DNA of 64,000 bases, taken from contig OZ025724.1 in the NCBI GenBank assembly GCA_964019335.1, positions 124,001-188,000 on the forward strand, written 5' to 3'. How positions within the stretch are numbered: the stretch's first letter is position 1; each line of letters begins with the position of its first letter. A program made the position numbers and the translations under genes. The notes beneath the pieces are model-generated. The model was given only the letters and a program-made list of their open reading frames with translations, did not search any database and was not told where the DNA came from. Source of the stretch: Diplonema japonicum (lineage: Eukaryota > Euglenozoa > Diplonemea > Diplonemida > Diplonemidae). This document shows positions 51,201-60,483 of this stretch, piece by piece.

Positions 51201-52217
51201 TGCGTAACAGTCACGGCAGTCCGGGCTAGCACTGTAAATGTTCATCCCCGGCCCGTAAATGTCGACACATTCTCCGTGGTTCGAGCGGTCGTGCGGGACG
51301 TAGTTCCCACTGTCGTCGGTGGTCACGAACGCAACAGAGATACCCACGCGGGCAGACGAAGGGGAGTACGTGCAAGAATCACCGCCGGAGTTACCAGCAG
51401 CCATGACGATGGTGATCCCAGCATTGTGCGCCGCTTGCACGGCCATGTCGAATGTGGACGACACAGAACCCGTTCCAAGCGAAAGGTTGATGACAGTGGG
51501 AACACGGGGAACCTTGTTGTTAACAGCAGAGGTCACATAGTCGAGACCGGCAATGAAGTCCGACACGGTGCCCTGGTTGTAGATGTCAAGAACTTTTACA
51601 GATATGATGTTGCTTGACTTGGCAACACCGAAGACAGTACCAGCGGCGGTGGCGGCAATGTGTGTTCCGTGCCCGGTGTTGTCGATGTTTGGTTCGGTTT
51701 CAACAAAGTTGGCGCCGTTTGAGCATCTGCCTACAAGGTCATCGTGGTCGCACCTCACTCCTGAGTCGACAACGAAGATGTCAACACCAGCACCCCATGA
51801 TGCATCGTGTTTGAAGCCGCCCAGGTTGATGCCTTGTGAGCCGCTTAGAATGTTTAGGAATTTCTGTCCCCAGGAAAGTGGTTCGCTTTGGACGTTGGGG
51901 CAGCTCATGGAACTGCCGTAGACTGACTGATCGGGCTCGCTGTTCTTCTCGTCAATCGCTTCGTTGTCTTTGATGACACGCTGGAACTGCGAATCCTTCA
52001 TGGAAGCGGTCAGGAAGAACTGGTCGTTGTCCTGGCCGTTGATGTCGTAGAGATTCGGCTTCTTCTTGAGATCCTCCTCCCTGTAGATTTTCTCCTGAAG
52101 GGCTACTGCGTCGGCCTCTGAAATGTCCTTCAGGAGAAAGACGAAATTCCTCTCGACATCCAGTGCTGCCTGGCAGCAGGTCACTGCGCTCAGCAGCATT
52201 GCTATCGCCAACTTCAT
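48234..52217 (-). CDS. Secreted subtilisin-like serine protease with CUB and PLAT-like domains
   Basis: 1327 residues, no intron. It has a signal peptide (about 1-18), then an inhibitor I9-type propeptide (about 23-85). The S8 catalytic domain carries Asp151 (VVDSGVRCDHDDL), His183 (GHGTHIAA), oxyanion Asn276 (AAGNSGG) and Ser345 (SGSSNAAPHVTGLAAAY). All residues needed for activity are present, although GSSNAAPH replaces the usual GTSMAxPH. A CUB domain follows (about 420-530, CHEHHFRVARGKG to SLNYECHS). Further on are four or five PLAT/lipoxygenase-like beta domains with conserved Trp (DDWVIASVSVW, SDGWKVQFVQI). Pro/Thr-rich linkers (TPEPTPEPTP, AEPTSAPD) separate the last modules. It is probably secreted or retained at the surface and used for extracellular digestion or processing. 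Confidence 0.88.
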   Translation of the reverse strand: MKLAIAMLLSAVTCCQAALDVERNFVFLLKDISEADAVALQEKIYREEDLKKKPNLYDINGQDNDQFFLTASMKDSQFQRVIKDNEAIDEKNSEPDQSVYGSSMSCPNVQSEPLSWGQKFLNILSGSQGINLGGFKHDASWGAGVDIFVVDSGVRCDHDDLVGRCSNGANFVETEPNIDNTGHGTHIAATAAGTVFGVAKSSNIISVKVLDIYNQGTVSDFIAGLDYVTSAVNNKVPRVPTVINLSLGTGSVSSTFDMAVQAAHNAGITIVMAAGNSGGDSCTYSPSSARVGISVAFVTTDDSGNYVPHDRSNHGECVDIYGPGMNIYSASPDCRDCYALKSGSSNAAPHVTGLAAAYLSKNPAATVAQVKSYILSNAITGVTNIPANTPDLLVHLPCTDTTDLTTSDDDYFPVQANCHEHHFRVARGKGTLSYPPATPANSIDYKNNEYRCMKIICPSEDDLTMTFTHFGLENNYDFLHYGVVGSMAKLTGTSLPAPITLQGTALLIFSSDSSKTDSGFSLNYECHSLNGINETHPPETSAPDTDAPDTHAPNTEAPSTPTPVASPSGTTKFKITTGSELFDGSVGTYDVLLTYLTGDTASYTVSTPMPGTEHIIEHVGGAGFPSVEFLKSITITAPDAETSNDDWVIASVSVWKTNVWWEQWTVFSAGTGGYVIDRDSITHPSSLKFELPVSHNIEVYVRTSTDQYADSPDARSLTLVYRNGEEQEVQSFTPHSKGLELTFSITTAKYHSSEVVALKFDASTSTNLWIFDLVKVNGVVWHATNELNGNSGQGTIISTITPTPLNTLNIRISTTNESIGSFPLTATIGSGTPVIIGYILEPSQGITTFTTNQAASPSNFLTMLRVSADGVLDPWVIEYLEVQLTDGSWSRFILADHGNVEGGVSLGYGGETALDFTLDGTPPSYHSVSLFMYTSSQQWGVTNQEIKFTIKKADGGSHVMGPVTFPAAGEVTLTSTICPFPASDVVSVEVQHLGSGDDWLYDYIALQTNTNKFVRADGNYGGWHGIGQTHVLTLPIPTPEPTPEPTPVPTPIPVTAEPTSAPDTAEPTSAPDTAEPTSAPDTEAPSGVEFEVVVTTVDVQYANSGHTYPVMLVFSNGDVETIGSIVAPQRGDVTTIKKTLDRNFYLVQSVRLEEQGSDGWKVQFVQIRNPDTASLVSLKCDGFFGQWIKDENGKRQRDWVGIPAGPTPPPTASVTFEVKVTTDSASYSQSSHTFPVELVFSDEVLVIGNVVSPSQGSTVTLTGNYVKYFSNLQSVRIKEQGSDGWKVKYIKVQNPATLSYATWRCNGATGQWIKDESGKRTRDWIPA

Positions 52218-53583
52218 TTTTATCTTATTTTTTCTTTTTTGTTCTCTTTTCTGATCGACCTGAGTGATGGGGGGGGTTTTTTCTTCTTTGAAGAATGAAG
52301 GCTAGGATATAAAAAAAAAAAGGAACAGGAAAAAAAGAAAATAGAAAAAAAAAAAAAAAAACGGTGAGCCAATGAGGGGGAGGGACTTTTTTTTTTTTTC
52401 TTCCTTTTTCCAATTTTCTTTTTTTGTGAGTAACACTTTTTTTTTTTTTTTTTTTTCTTCGAAAATTCCACAAAAAAAAAAAGAAAAAAAAAACGGAAAA
52501 AAAAAAAGAAAAAAAAGTGGGTTTCGTTTTTTTTTGTGGGTCACACACAGTTGCAAGAAGGGAGAAAAAAGAAAAAAAAAAAAAATCATCAGTCATTTGA
52601 AGAAAACCTGCATCTTTTCTCAGCTCACTGCGGCGCAAGCGTTCTTTCTCTATATCGTATAGCACTCATTTTTCTTAAACCATTTTCATTGGCACATCAC
52701 TACTTTTATTCGTTAATTTTTTTATTTTTTCGAAAAAAAAACCAAAAGAGGGGCAGAGTGGGAGGGTGGGATGGAGACAAATCTTAATCGAGGCTTCTAC
52801 TTTCATCACAACAGTAAAAGACGAGAAGATACTTCAGTCAGAATGAATTTTTTTTTTTTTTTTGCAGTTCAAAAAAAAAAGGGGGGGGGAACTGGGCTAA
52901 GTTCTAAGGGGAAAGGCAGAAATGGAGAAGGAAAATGAACAGGCCCCATAAAACGTGTGATTCCACGTCTCTAGCAGCCCAATCCGCGTCCAAGTTACTC
53001 TGCAGGACCTTGGGGGAAGGGGGAGGGGAGGGGGGTGTGGACTTCTCTCATTTTTTATTTTTATTCTTTAAAATTTCTTTTTTTTAGACGCGCGGTTTCT
53101 TTTTCCCCCACTCCCCCCCTTTTCTTCATTCGCGCAACAACACTACAGAAGAAGAAAAAAAAAAAGAAGAAGAAAAAGAAGAGTAAAGAAAAAAAGAAGA
53201 ACAAAAAAGAAAAAGGTAAATGTTTCTTCCTCAGTGACATTTACAAAGCTTTAAAAAAAAAAAAAAGAACACACTGCAAATCTGTAAATCAACATGAGGC
53301 TATTCTTTTCCCCCCCTTAGGCTTAGATTTTTATTTTTTAAAAAAAAAGCCAAGGGGGGGGTGTTCATATATTTACCTTTTCTTTCCTTTTTTTTGTTTT
53401 TCTTTTTTTTTTTTTTTTTTAAATTCTTTCTTTTTCTTTCTTCTTTTTTTTTTTTTTTTTTCTAAATTCTTTTTTTTATTTTTCTTCTCGTAAGAGTAAA
53501 GGGGGAAAACAGGGAGTTTTATGAAGGGTCATCTAAAAACAACTACAAAAAAAAAAGTTTTTTTTTTTTTTTTTCTCTCTCTC
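52218..53583. other. Intergenic, homopolymer rich
   Basis: The purine-rich leader of the subtilisin gene is followed by long A/T runs. Frames are poly-Phe, poly-Lys or mixtures. No gene or recognised repeat. Confidence 0.55.
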
Positions 53584-55485
53584 TTAAAAATGAGGAGTTA
53601 ACGGAACGCAAACAAACCCTTGCTGCTGTGCCTTCATAATCAGCTCAGGGAAATTGCTTTGATTACTAAGCAGCCCAAGAACGGCTCCACCGGACCCCGG
53701 AAATTTCATGTGCCCACCATACGACCTCCCGAGTTCAATCTTTAAGGGTTTTTTTTTTTTTTTTTTTTTTTTTCCCCTTTTCCATACCATTGCCAGATTC
53801 TTAGTACCGAGACACGCGTCTCCGTAAAGCTCTCTTCTTAAGTTGAAGTTCGCGTCCATTATCTCACCAACCTTCTCGAAATCGCCTTCTTCAAAAGCGA
53901 CACGTCCCTGATCAGTTAAGTCTGCGAATTTTCTCATCCCTTCAACAATGGCCTCATTGCCGCTCAACCACTTCTCCTTTACATCGCTGTGTATCCTCCC
54001 GCTGTCGGAGGGGTCAGACGCATACATCAGAAAAAACTGCGGCAACTTAACGTTGTCTAAGCGTTCGTAGTTCCCGTGGCCGTGCTTCACCATGATGTCC
54101 TTGCTGAAATCCATGTATACAAGGCCTTCGTAGACCTGCACGACACGGTCCTGCAAGCCCGCGGTAATGAAAAGCTCCTCCTCCTCAACCGTTAGTACCA
54201 GTGACGGGATCTTGTGTTTTGGAATGTCTGCTTCCGTGATTCCGTAGAACTGCATCAACGCTTTAACGCACGCTGTGACAATGCATGAGGAGCCAGCCAA
54301 CCCCACCTGTCTCGGGATGTTTGTGTCGTACTTCATGGTGAAGTTTCGTTTAGACAGAGCGATACCGTTTTTGGTGCAGTATTCGTAAAATTTCTTGCAG
54401 GTTGCCTGCATGAGGCGGAGGCCGCCTACGTACCCTTCCTTCTTCGAGATGATGAACAGATCGGACAGACCGCCGAATTCGTTGGGATCGTTGATAGGGT
54501 GCGGGACCAATCGAAGTTTTTCAGAACCGACGATGCTCACCTCCGCCCAGAAATTTTCGATGGACATCGCGATGGTTTTCCCGTTGAAACCGTCTGAGGG
54601 GTTACCCACGACCCCTACCCTAGCGTAGGCTCGGGTGGTGAATGTTCTGTTGTCGCCTGTAGGGGTTGGTGTCACAGCGTTCTTTCTAACATCCAGATAT
54701 TCCTGAAGCTTCGTCGCACCAATAAGCTTGAACTCTGTCGGTACCTTCATCCCATAAACATGGCCCTTAGGGACGAGCCATTCCATTAGCTTCCCGAAAG
54801 AACGTTCTTTCGTGGTTTTGAATGTTGCGAGGTATTCTGGGATGAGCTCGGAGCATGTTTTTGAGCAGAATACGTAGAATACGACAGATGCGTGGGGGGT
54901 GTCCCATGTGGAGGGTTTCTCTTTGAACTCCTTGACGTTCTTTGTTGAGGTGTCGATTGATACCATGCCGCGGGTGGTGGGGGACTCGCCTTTTTTCAGA
55001 TCGTAGTAAATGAGGAGATCGCCGTTTTGATGTTGGTCGAAGAACCGTTTTACGCCGTTGATCTCGAAATCTTCGTTGGTAAGCATATCACCCGATACCA
55101 CCATTACGTCACCGGTTATGTCTTTTGTTTGGATTGCGAGTTGGAAATCGCTGACCGCGCCTATCCTGCCGTCGTAGGTGGTGGACCCGTCGTTGATGAT
55201 GTTTTCAACCGGGAAGTCGGATGCGGTGGCCCATCGTTCGTAGTACTTGTACTTGTCGGCGTTCGTTACTAGGTATACGTTCGAAAACGTTCGCCGTTCC
55301 TTGAGCTCGTCCCACCACAGGTCCAGGATCGTCCCGTCTTTGCCGTTCCTCCCTTTCACCTGGAGCAGTGCCTTGGGGATGCCCTGGAGTGATTGCAATT
55401 CCTCGCACTCCGAGTTCTTAATCTGCTCCTCGAGGAAGTTATTGTGCCCTGCTACTAGGATCACACACGTCATGGAGCGCGACAT
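53584..55485 (-). CDS. Nucleotidyltransferase-glucuronokinase fusion, 2 exons
   Basis: Spliced model: 55485-53788 and 53739-53584, giving 617 residues. Residues 1-230 resemble a sugar-phosphate nucleotidyltransferase (ILVAGHNNFLEEQI, KALLQVKGRNG, VVSGDML). Residues about 285-617 are a GHMP kinase of the glucuronokinase type: ARVGVVGNPSDGFNGKTI, the ATP loop PRQVGLAGSSCIVTA, GLQDRVVQVYEGLVYMDFS and FPGSGGAVLG. Known glucuronokinases phosphorylate D-glucuronate at C1; the fused domain could then form UDP-glucuronate, so one protein may cover salvage to the nucleotide sugar. The intron (53740-53787) was recognised because unspliced translation inserts WKRGKKKKKKKKPLK into a conserved region, while splicing yields NLAMIELGRSYGGHMKFPG as in plant enzymes. 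Cytosolic; no targeting signal. Confidence 0.85.
   Translation of the reverse strand: MSRSMTCVILVAGHNNFLEEQIKNSECEELQSLQGIPKALLQVKGRNGKDGTILDLWWDELKERRTFSNVYLVTNADKYKYYERWATASDFPVENIINDGSTTYDGRIGAVSDFQLAIQTKDITGDVMVVSGDMLTNEDFEINGVKRFFDQHQNGDLLIYYDLKKGESPTTRGMVSIDTSTKNVKEFKEKPSTWDTPHASVVFYVFCSKTCSELIPEYLATFKTTKERSFGKLMEWLVPKGHVYGMKVPTEFKLIGATKLQEYLDVRKNAVTPTPTGDNRTFTTRAYARVGVVGNPSDGFNGKTIAMSIENFWAEVSIVGSEKLRLVPHPINDPNEFGGLSDLFIISKKEGYVGGLRLMQATCKKFYEYCTKNGIALSKRNFTMKYDTNIPRQVGLAGSSCIVTACVKALMQFYGITEADIPKHKIPSLVLTVEEEELFITAGLQDRVVQVYEGLVYMDFSKDIMVKHGHGNYERLDNVKLPQFFLMYASDPSDSGRIHSDVKEKWLSGNEAIVEGMRKFADLTDQGRVAFEEGDFEKVGEIMDANFNLRRELYGDACLGTKNLAMVWKRGKKKKKKKKPLKIELGRSYGGHMKFPGSGGAVLGLLSNQSNFPELIMKAQQQGFVCVPLTPHF
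53740..53787 (-). other. 48-nt poly(A) intron in the glucuronokinase gene
   Basis: It starts GTATGGAAAAGGGG, has about 24 consecutive A bases and ends CCCTTAAAG. Phase 0. Its length is divisible by three and it lacks stops, so it can be mistaken for a poly-Lys insert. Confidence 0.8.
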
Positions 55486-56139
55486 TTTTTTTTCTTTTTT
55501 TTTTTTCTTCTTCTTTTTTTTTTTCTTCTTTTTTTTTTTTTTGAGGCTTGAGTCCCGTCAAACGAGAGAAAAAAAAAAATAAAAAAAACACGCCATATAT
55601 TTTTCTTAAAACCCTGTTTCGCACCCCCCAGAGGCCATACATAGAAAATCCCAAAAGAACCACTCCAGGCACAAAAAGCTTTTCTTTCCCAGAACTTCTT
55701 TTTTTTACGAAAGCCTCTTGGGAATACTTTTCGAAAGGGGGAATTCAAGTCCAAACAGGTTTTAGAGTATGGGCGCGTCAGTAGTTTTGAACTTTTGTCG
55801 CTTTTTTCTGGGGGTTTTTTTGATCTTTTCCTCGCTCAAGCAACAGAAGTGCGAGAAGAAGCAGAAAAAAAAAAAAAAAAGACACAAAAGGATGACTAGT
55901 TCCAGTTATCATTCCCCCCCCCCCCCTTTGAATAATAAAAAATATATGAGTTAAAGTCTTTCTGATGCCCCTACTGCACTATTCCATTCAGCAGGTGCTA
56001 TTTTTCCCCATCTGTTCTCTTATCGCCATCCTCTTCCCTCCTTCGAGTACCCCTGCAGGACTTCCCCTTGCAGGTAACTTGCAAAAGAAACAGGATTTTA
56101 TCATTCTCTCTCTCTTTTTTTTTTTTTTTTTTTTTTTTT
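55486..56139. other. Intergenic, homopolymers and a shortened repeat end
   Basis: ATATATGAGTTAAAGTCTTT near 55943 is a degenerate start of the GAGTTAAAGG repeat. The rest is T-, A- and C-rich simple sequence. No gene seen. Confidence 0.5.
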
Positions 56140-57624
56140 TCACGTCTCCTGCACCGCCAATGGAACCCTCTCATCGTCCCGTGCTGATGAAGGGTACCAG
56201 TATTCTATCTTAACGTCAAGACCTTCTGTGTACTTGTAACGCGACAGGAAGACCGACAGCACAAGGGACACCAATACAAGCCCTGAAGACACACCGAAGA
56301 TCAACACATCAGCTACCGCCCCGAAACCGGTACACACAAGACAAAAACAAATCGGAACGAACAGAAAAACAGCGAGCGCTCTGGGCGCAAGAGGAATCTT
56401 AAAAGGACGCGGCAGCGTCGGGTGCTTCACGCGCAGCACGTAACAAGAACACAAAATCGCCGTCAGCCGAAGAGAATACAACACACTGTCAATACTCACA
56501 AGCGTGTCGAACTCCATGACAAGCGACAACCCAAGACACAAAACAGAGTTAACAACTATGGCAGGAACAGGTGTTTTGTACTGAGGATGGAGGTACGACA
56601 ACACCTTATTGACCTTTGAAGGGAAAAGCCCCAACATGGCATGTCCCTGCAACGCCCTAGAAGTTGTACACAACAGTGAACACATAAAACCAAATGCCGA
56701 GACACACCCACCTACAGTTATGATGTCGGCTAGCCAATCTCCTTCGATCCATCGACCGATGTCAACCCAAAACCCATCCGTCCAGTCCGAATAGTCTAAG
56801 GTCGAGTTGGGGTCGTACCCCGAAGCACTGTCAGAATACCCAGAATACCCTCGCCGGCGCTGAGCTGACACGCCAGCGAGGACAGGTAGAGCATACACTA
56901 CTTGTGTGATGAACAGCAAGACAACAAGTGCTTTAACAAGAATTGTTCCTGATGTTCTGACTTCTTCTACGACATGACCGGCGGAATCGAAGCCAGACAC
57001 GTTCCAAGCTATCATTGGAAGAAACACTTTCCAGCTTACACCTGCCTCCGGTGTTTTAAACAGATCCGACAGGTCCATGTTCGGGGCTTCAAAAGCAAAC
57101 ATCAGAACAAAGGGCAGAATCGTCAGGAGCATCAAGAACACGGAGGCCTTCCCTACAATTTCAATCCCTAGGATGTTTAAGAAACAGCAGATTGCGACGA
57201 AACCTGTTTTAATGCATGCTTGTTCGAAGGACGAGAGGTCCACTACTGGTGTCAGGTAATCGACAAAAAGGTTTGGGTATACTGAATTGTCTATTCGGTT
57301 GACGAAGAATGTCCAAAAGATCGACATTACTGCGAACCATGTTGGGAAAGCAGCACCGATCCATGCGTCTGGTCCTGAGTTTGCCGGGAGGGATGTGGCG
57401 AGTTCTGCAACGCATAGTGCTGTGGGTAGGCCCCATACCCATGGGAGGACAGCTACTCCTATTATTGTCCACAGCCCGCCCCCCGTCCTGACGCAGTCCT
57501 CCATTCCGTAGGCGCCGCCGATCGCTGCGACGAAAAGCACGCCGAGGAGCTGTAAGAAACCCAAGCCTTGTTGAGGTTTAACTTGTCTTTTTTCCATCGA
57601 GTTGCATACGAAACGCGCTTCCAT
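56140..57624 (-). CDS. APC-superfamily amino acid/polyamine transporter
   Basis: The likely start is ATG 57624 (MEARFVCNSMEKRQ), giving 494 residues; the open frame upstream is poly-Phe/Lys noise. About 12 transmembrane helices are visible. The first contains GVLFVAAIGGAYGMED, the substrate-contacting unwound-helix region of APC transporters. ELATSLPANSGPDAWIGAAF, then FWTFFVNRIDNSVYPNLFVDYL, resembles the plant/trypanosomatid polyamine and L-type amino acid transporter group (GGYVxWVxxAFGP, DNALYPVLFxDY). A hydrophilic Gly/Ser/Tyr/Asp-rich loop (GYSGYSDSASGYDPN) lies between helices 7 and 8. It is a plasma membrane proton- or sodium-coupled uptake carrier by family; substrate unknown. The upstream gene's stop is only about 160 bp away, as expected for polycistronic genes. 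Confidence 0.85.
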   Translation of the reverse strand: MEARFVCNSMEKRQVKPQQGLGFLQLLGVLFVAAIGGAYGMEDCVRTGGGLWTIIGVAVLPWVWGLPTALCVAELATSLPANSGPDAWIGAAFPTWFAVMSIFWTFFVNRIDNSVYPNLFVDYLTPVVDLSSFEQACIKTGFVAICCFLNILGIEIVGKASVFLMLLTILPFVLMFAFEAPNMDLSDLFKTPEAGVSWKVFLPMIAWNVSGFDSAGHVVEEVRTSGTILVKALVVLLFITQVVYALPVLAGVSAQRRRGYSGYSDSASGYDPNSTLDYSDWTDGFWVDIGRWIEGDWLADIITVGGCVSAFGFMCSLLCTTSRALQGHAMLGLFPSKVNKVLSYLHPQYKTPVPAIVVNSVLCLGLSLVMEFDTLVSIDSVLYSLRLTAILCSCYVLRVKHPTLPRPFKIPLAPRALAVFLFVPICFCLVCTGFGAVADVLIFGVSSGLVLVSLVLSVFLSRYKYTEGLDVKIEYWYPSSARDDERVPLAVQET

Positions 57625-57785
57625 TTTCTTTTTTTTTTTTTCCCCCCTTCCCCTCTCCCTCTCCCCTTGAAAGAAAAAAAAAATCTTTTTTTGGGAATGA
57701 AAGAGAGAAAATGAATGTAATGATCCGATCCGCCAGAGCGTGTCTTTTTTTTTTTTTTTTTTTTTTCCCCACATTTTTCGTTTTT

Positions 57786-57828
57786 TTACGTCAGCTCCGA
57801 CAGACGTTTCTGTTTGTGAAGAAATTAA

Positions 57829-57868
<40 letters not shown>

Positions 57869-59026
57869 TTTGGGGCTGGGCACACACACCTTTACGTACT
57901 GAACGGTCTCCTGGTTTATTTGTTCGTTTTCAAATTTTTTAGTGCCGTTGTTTTCCTCGAACGCCCATTTGCCCGTCCACCACAGTATTTTGAGCGAGAA
58001 CACAAAAATCGAAGGGTGCTCGGAGTACCCAATCGGCTTCTGAAGCCGGAGCTCCATGTTAAGATCAGTCAGACGCTTCCAAGCAGCCCGAAAATCTTTT
58101 CTAAAGTCCTCCTCCGACCCCGCATAAAGCTTCACGTACTTGTAAGTCTCTTCATTCTGAAGAAGCGCTACATCTGCCGGGAGCATAGAGACACCATTCG
58201 CCTGGTACTGAGCATGGGGGGTGTCCTTGTTCTTTGTCCTCCACACAAAATCTTTGAGGTTTCTGAAATACTCATTTGAGAATTTTTCGGGTTCGGAGGT
58301 CCATGATCCATCATAGCCACTAACGTCCTTGTGCATGCTTCCCAATGTGTGGGCACCCATTAAACACACGTACTCTTGAGTGGTAAAACCCATTCTGGCG
58401 AATTCTATGAGATTTTTCAAACACCCCACCTCACCATGACGGTATGGGGGGGGTATTAAATTGGTATCGATTACAGCTTTGCGCTGGGTGGTATCGATGC
58501 GACCGAATTCCCAGTCTTCTGTAACCGGTGGTCCGCCGAGTTGTTCTACGGCCACGCAGGCAGCAAGGGTCCAGATGTCCATGTTGCCAACACCCGGGTA
58601 GATTTCTGAGAATTCATGGAGAGATGAAAGGAGTTCGGAGAAGCCAGCACAGGGCCCCGAGCCTCCCGAGTAGACGCGGAGCGATGCTGTGTTGGCAGAG
58701 GACACATTACATCCTTTGTTGAAGACGTGCATGCTGTTCTGACAGAAGACTAGCCGGATGACTGTAGGGCGGAGGTGAGGGTGGGCATTGAAGAAGAATC
58801 GTAGATCTTCCCTTATCTCGTCGAACTCTGCTGCCATGCACATGTTGTTGCGGACCCAGCTTGCGAGGTAGAACCACCCGCTCAGCAGCATGGTTATCGC
58901 CATCGCCTTCCCTGCGATGGCTGTCATTGTGGTATCCTTCTTCCCCCCGTTGCCCCCCGATGGAGGCTTCCTCGTGGCAAACCGTCTGCCCCTTACCATG
59001 ACTCTACTCAATAAAAGTAGGTTCAT
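57786..59026 (-). CDS. Class I haem peroxidase with distal His replaced by Cys (pseudoperoxidase-like), 2 exons
   Basis: Model: 59026-57890 and 57809-57786, 386 residues. A basic N terminus precedes a hydrophobic anchor (AMAITMLLSGWFYLASWV, 41-58). The peroxidase domain follows the ascorbate peroxidase/cytochrome c peroxidase pattern: GNMDIWTLAACVAVEQLGGP, then the proximal helix TTQEYVCLMGAHTLGSMHKD with His226 and GSWTSEPEKFSNEYF, and LPADVALLQNEETYKYVKLY. The distal helix reads TVIRLVFCQNS: the Arg is kept but the His of the RLxxHD motif is Cys95. This should abolish classic peroxidase chemistry and could give a thiolate haem ligand, as in the Leishmania pseudoperoxidase. The intron (57810-57889) removes a poly-Phe tail and leaves VKKRLSELT as the end. 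Confidence 0.8.
57810..57889 (-). other. 80-nt intron at the 3' end of the peroxidase gene
   Basis: It begins GTGTGTGTGCCCAG, contains a T run of about 28 bases and ends TTCTTCACAAACAG. Phase 0. Splicing replaces a poly-Phe tail by KRLSELT. Less certain than the other introns because the last exon is only 24 nt. Confidence 0.6.
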
Positions 59027-59047
59027 TTTTTTTTTTTTTCTTTTCCT

Positions 59048-59084
<37 letters not shown>

Positions 59085-59357
59085 AACTCCCACCATATAT
59101 TAAAAAAAACAAAAACAAAAATATAACCTAAACGCCCGCGCGGACGTTTTTGTCCTTATTTCAAAATTTGCTTTTTCGCTAAGTACTTTTTTTTGAACAC
59201 GGCCCCTGGACTTCAAAAATATGGCATTGTTGCGCGGTTTATTTTGTCTTGGACACATTTTGCGTTAAAGATTTTGTTTTAATTGAAACCGGCAGGGTTG
59301 GCTTAAAATGAAATCAGATGGTCAAAATAGCAGCGAAAACGTGAGTCTCCCCCGACT
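59027..59357. other. Intergenic, no gene seen
   Basis: A purine-rich leader next to the peroxidase ATG with long A tracts on the sense strand, then complex AT-rich sequence that may include the 5' end of the piggyBac-like element. Confidence 0.45.
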
Positions 59358-60483
59358 GGTCAGATAAAGAAGAAAAAGACGATGAGGCGGTCAAAGAGGG
59401 GCCGGAAACGATGCTTGGGTGGGAGAAATACTCCCAAAGGCCCAAAACATATCATTTCCGTAAAAAGGTGGGCTTTGGACACCTCTAGGTGAAGCGGCCA
59501 ATGAGGAGGGTGTTTTTAATCTTTTTTTTTACACACGCGGTACTTAAGCTCATAGTTTCTTCCACGAACGGTCGTTTCGGTTCAAAAAAACAGCGGAATC
59601 TGAATCTTTCCATCCTAGAGTACAAAATTTGGCTTGGGTTGGTCCTGTTAATGGGTTTACGCTCGGCACCGAACATGAAGAGCTACTGGACAACAAATTC
59701 TAATTTAACCATCCCGGCTTTTGAGAAAATGAGCAAACCGATTCGTTGACATACAGCGCTACCTCACCTTTGACAACCTGGAAAACATTTGGAAGGCCTG
59801 AAACTGCACCTCATGCGCAGGTTTCTTGACCATTGTCAACCGGTGTAGGACTGTGCGGACCCCTGGCAAGTGGTTGTCTGTTGACGACAGTGTTATCCCG
59901 ACAACAACAAAAGTCATGGCACCACGAAAAAGCAACTCGGTGGGCATCAAGGTAATCGCTACATGTGACTCATAAAACTGTTACCTGGCGAATTTCAACA
60001 TTTTCAGCAAGAAGTCCACAACACAGGACCTAGTCATGCGTACTGTCGACTCCTAAGGGTTTGCTGTCGACCCCTGACCTGCAAGACCAGCTCCAGGGGA
60101 CTGGAGTTCGGCATATGAAAACCCGGAAGTGGACCATGGTCGTTTTTTATTGGGTCCTGGAAAGCTGTGTTGCCAACTCCTCCATAATCTGGAAGAAGAG
60201 CAGGGAATGCAAAAATTATGGCTTCCCGAGCTTCAAAGAAGAACTTGTTGGCAAGCTTCTCACCCATGCCCAAAAACCGATAGCACACACCCCGACAACA
60301 CCGTCACCGACCCCCAAGCGCAAACACGCTAGCAATGAGGATTCCCTCACTCAGAAATACCCAAAACGTCTCGATTTGACCCTAAATCACACCTCCGAGA
60401 CCATGATGAACGGAACGAAGGTGAGGAGGGTGCTCTATGCTGTTCCTGGGTGCGGGAAGAAGGTGCACACAAGGTGTTTTTAA
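59358..60483 (+). pseudogene. piggyBac-like transposase pseudogene (plus strand)
   Basis: Translated pieces in shifting frames follow the piggyBac order. An acidic start (SDKEEKDDEAVKEG) is followed by NLSILEYKIWLGLVLLMGLR and PNMKSYWTTNS (N-terminal domain). Next come RFVDIQRYLTFDNLENIW, LSVDDSVIPTTTKVMAPRKS and VGIKVIATCDS (catalytic Asp region). Then RKWTMVVFYWVLESCVANSS and FPSFKEELVGKLL precede a degenerate Cys-containing tail (GCGKKVHTRCF). At least one frameshift (near 59745) and stops near 59800 and 59975 disable it. It is the clearest coding-like sequence on the plus strand, consistent with an inserted element rather than a host gene. Confidence 0.65.

Noticed and set aside
53750-53775. 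Poly-Lys insertion in the glucuronokinase
   Set aside because: Explained by a 48-nt GT-AG intron whose removal restores a conserved motif.
57625-57885. N-terminal extension of the transporter from an upstream ATG at 57885
   Set aside because: It translates poly(A)/poly(T) intergenic DNA and overlaps the end of the peroxidase gene; ATG 57624 fits the family start.
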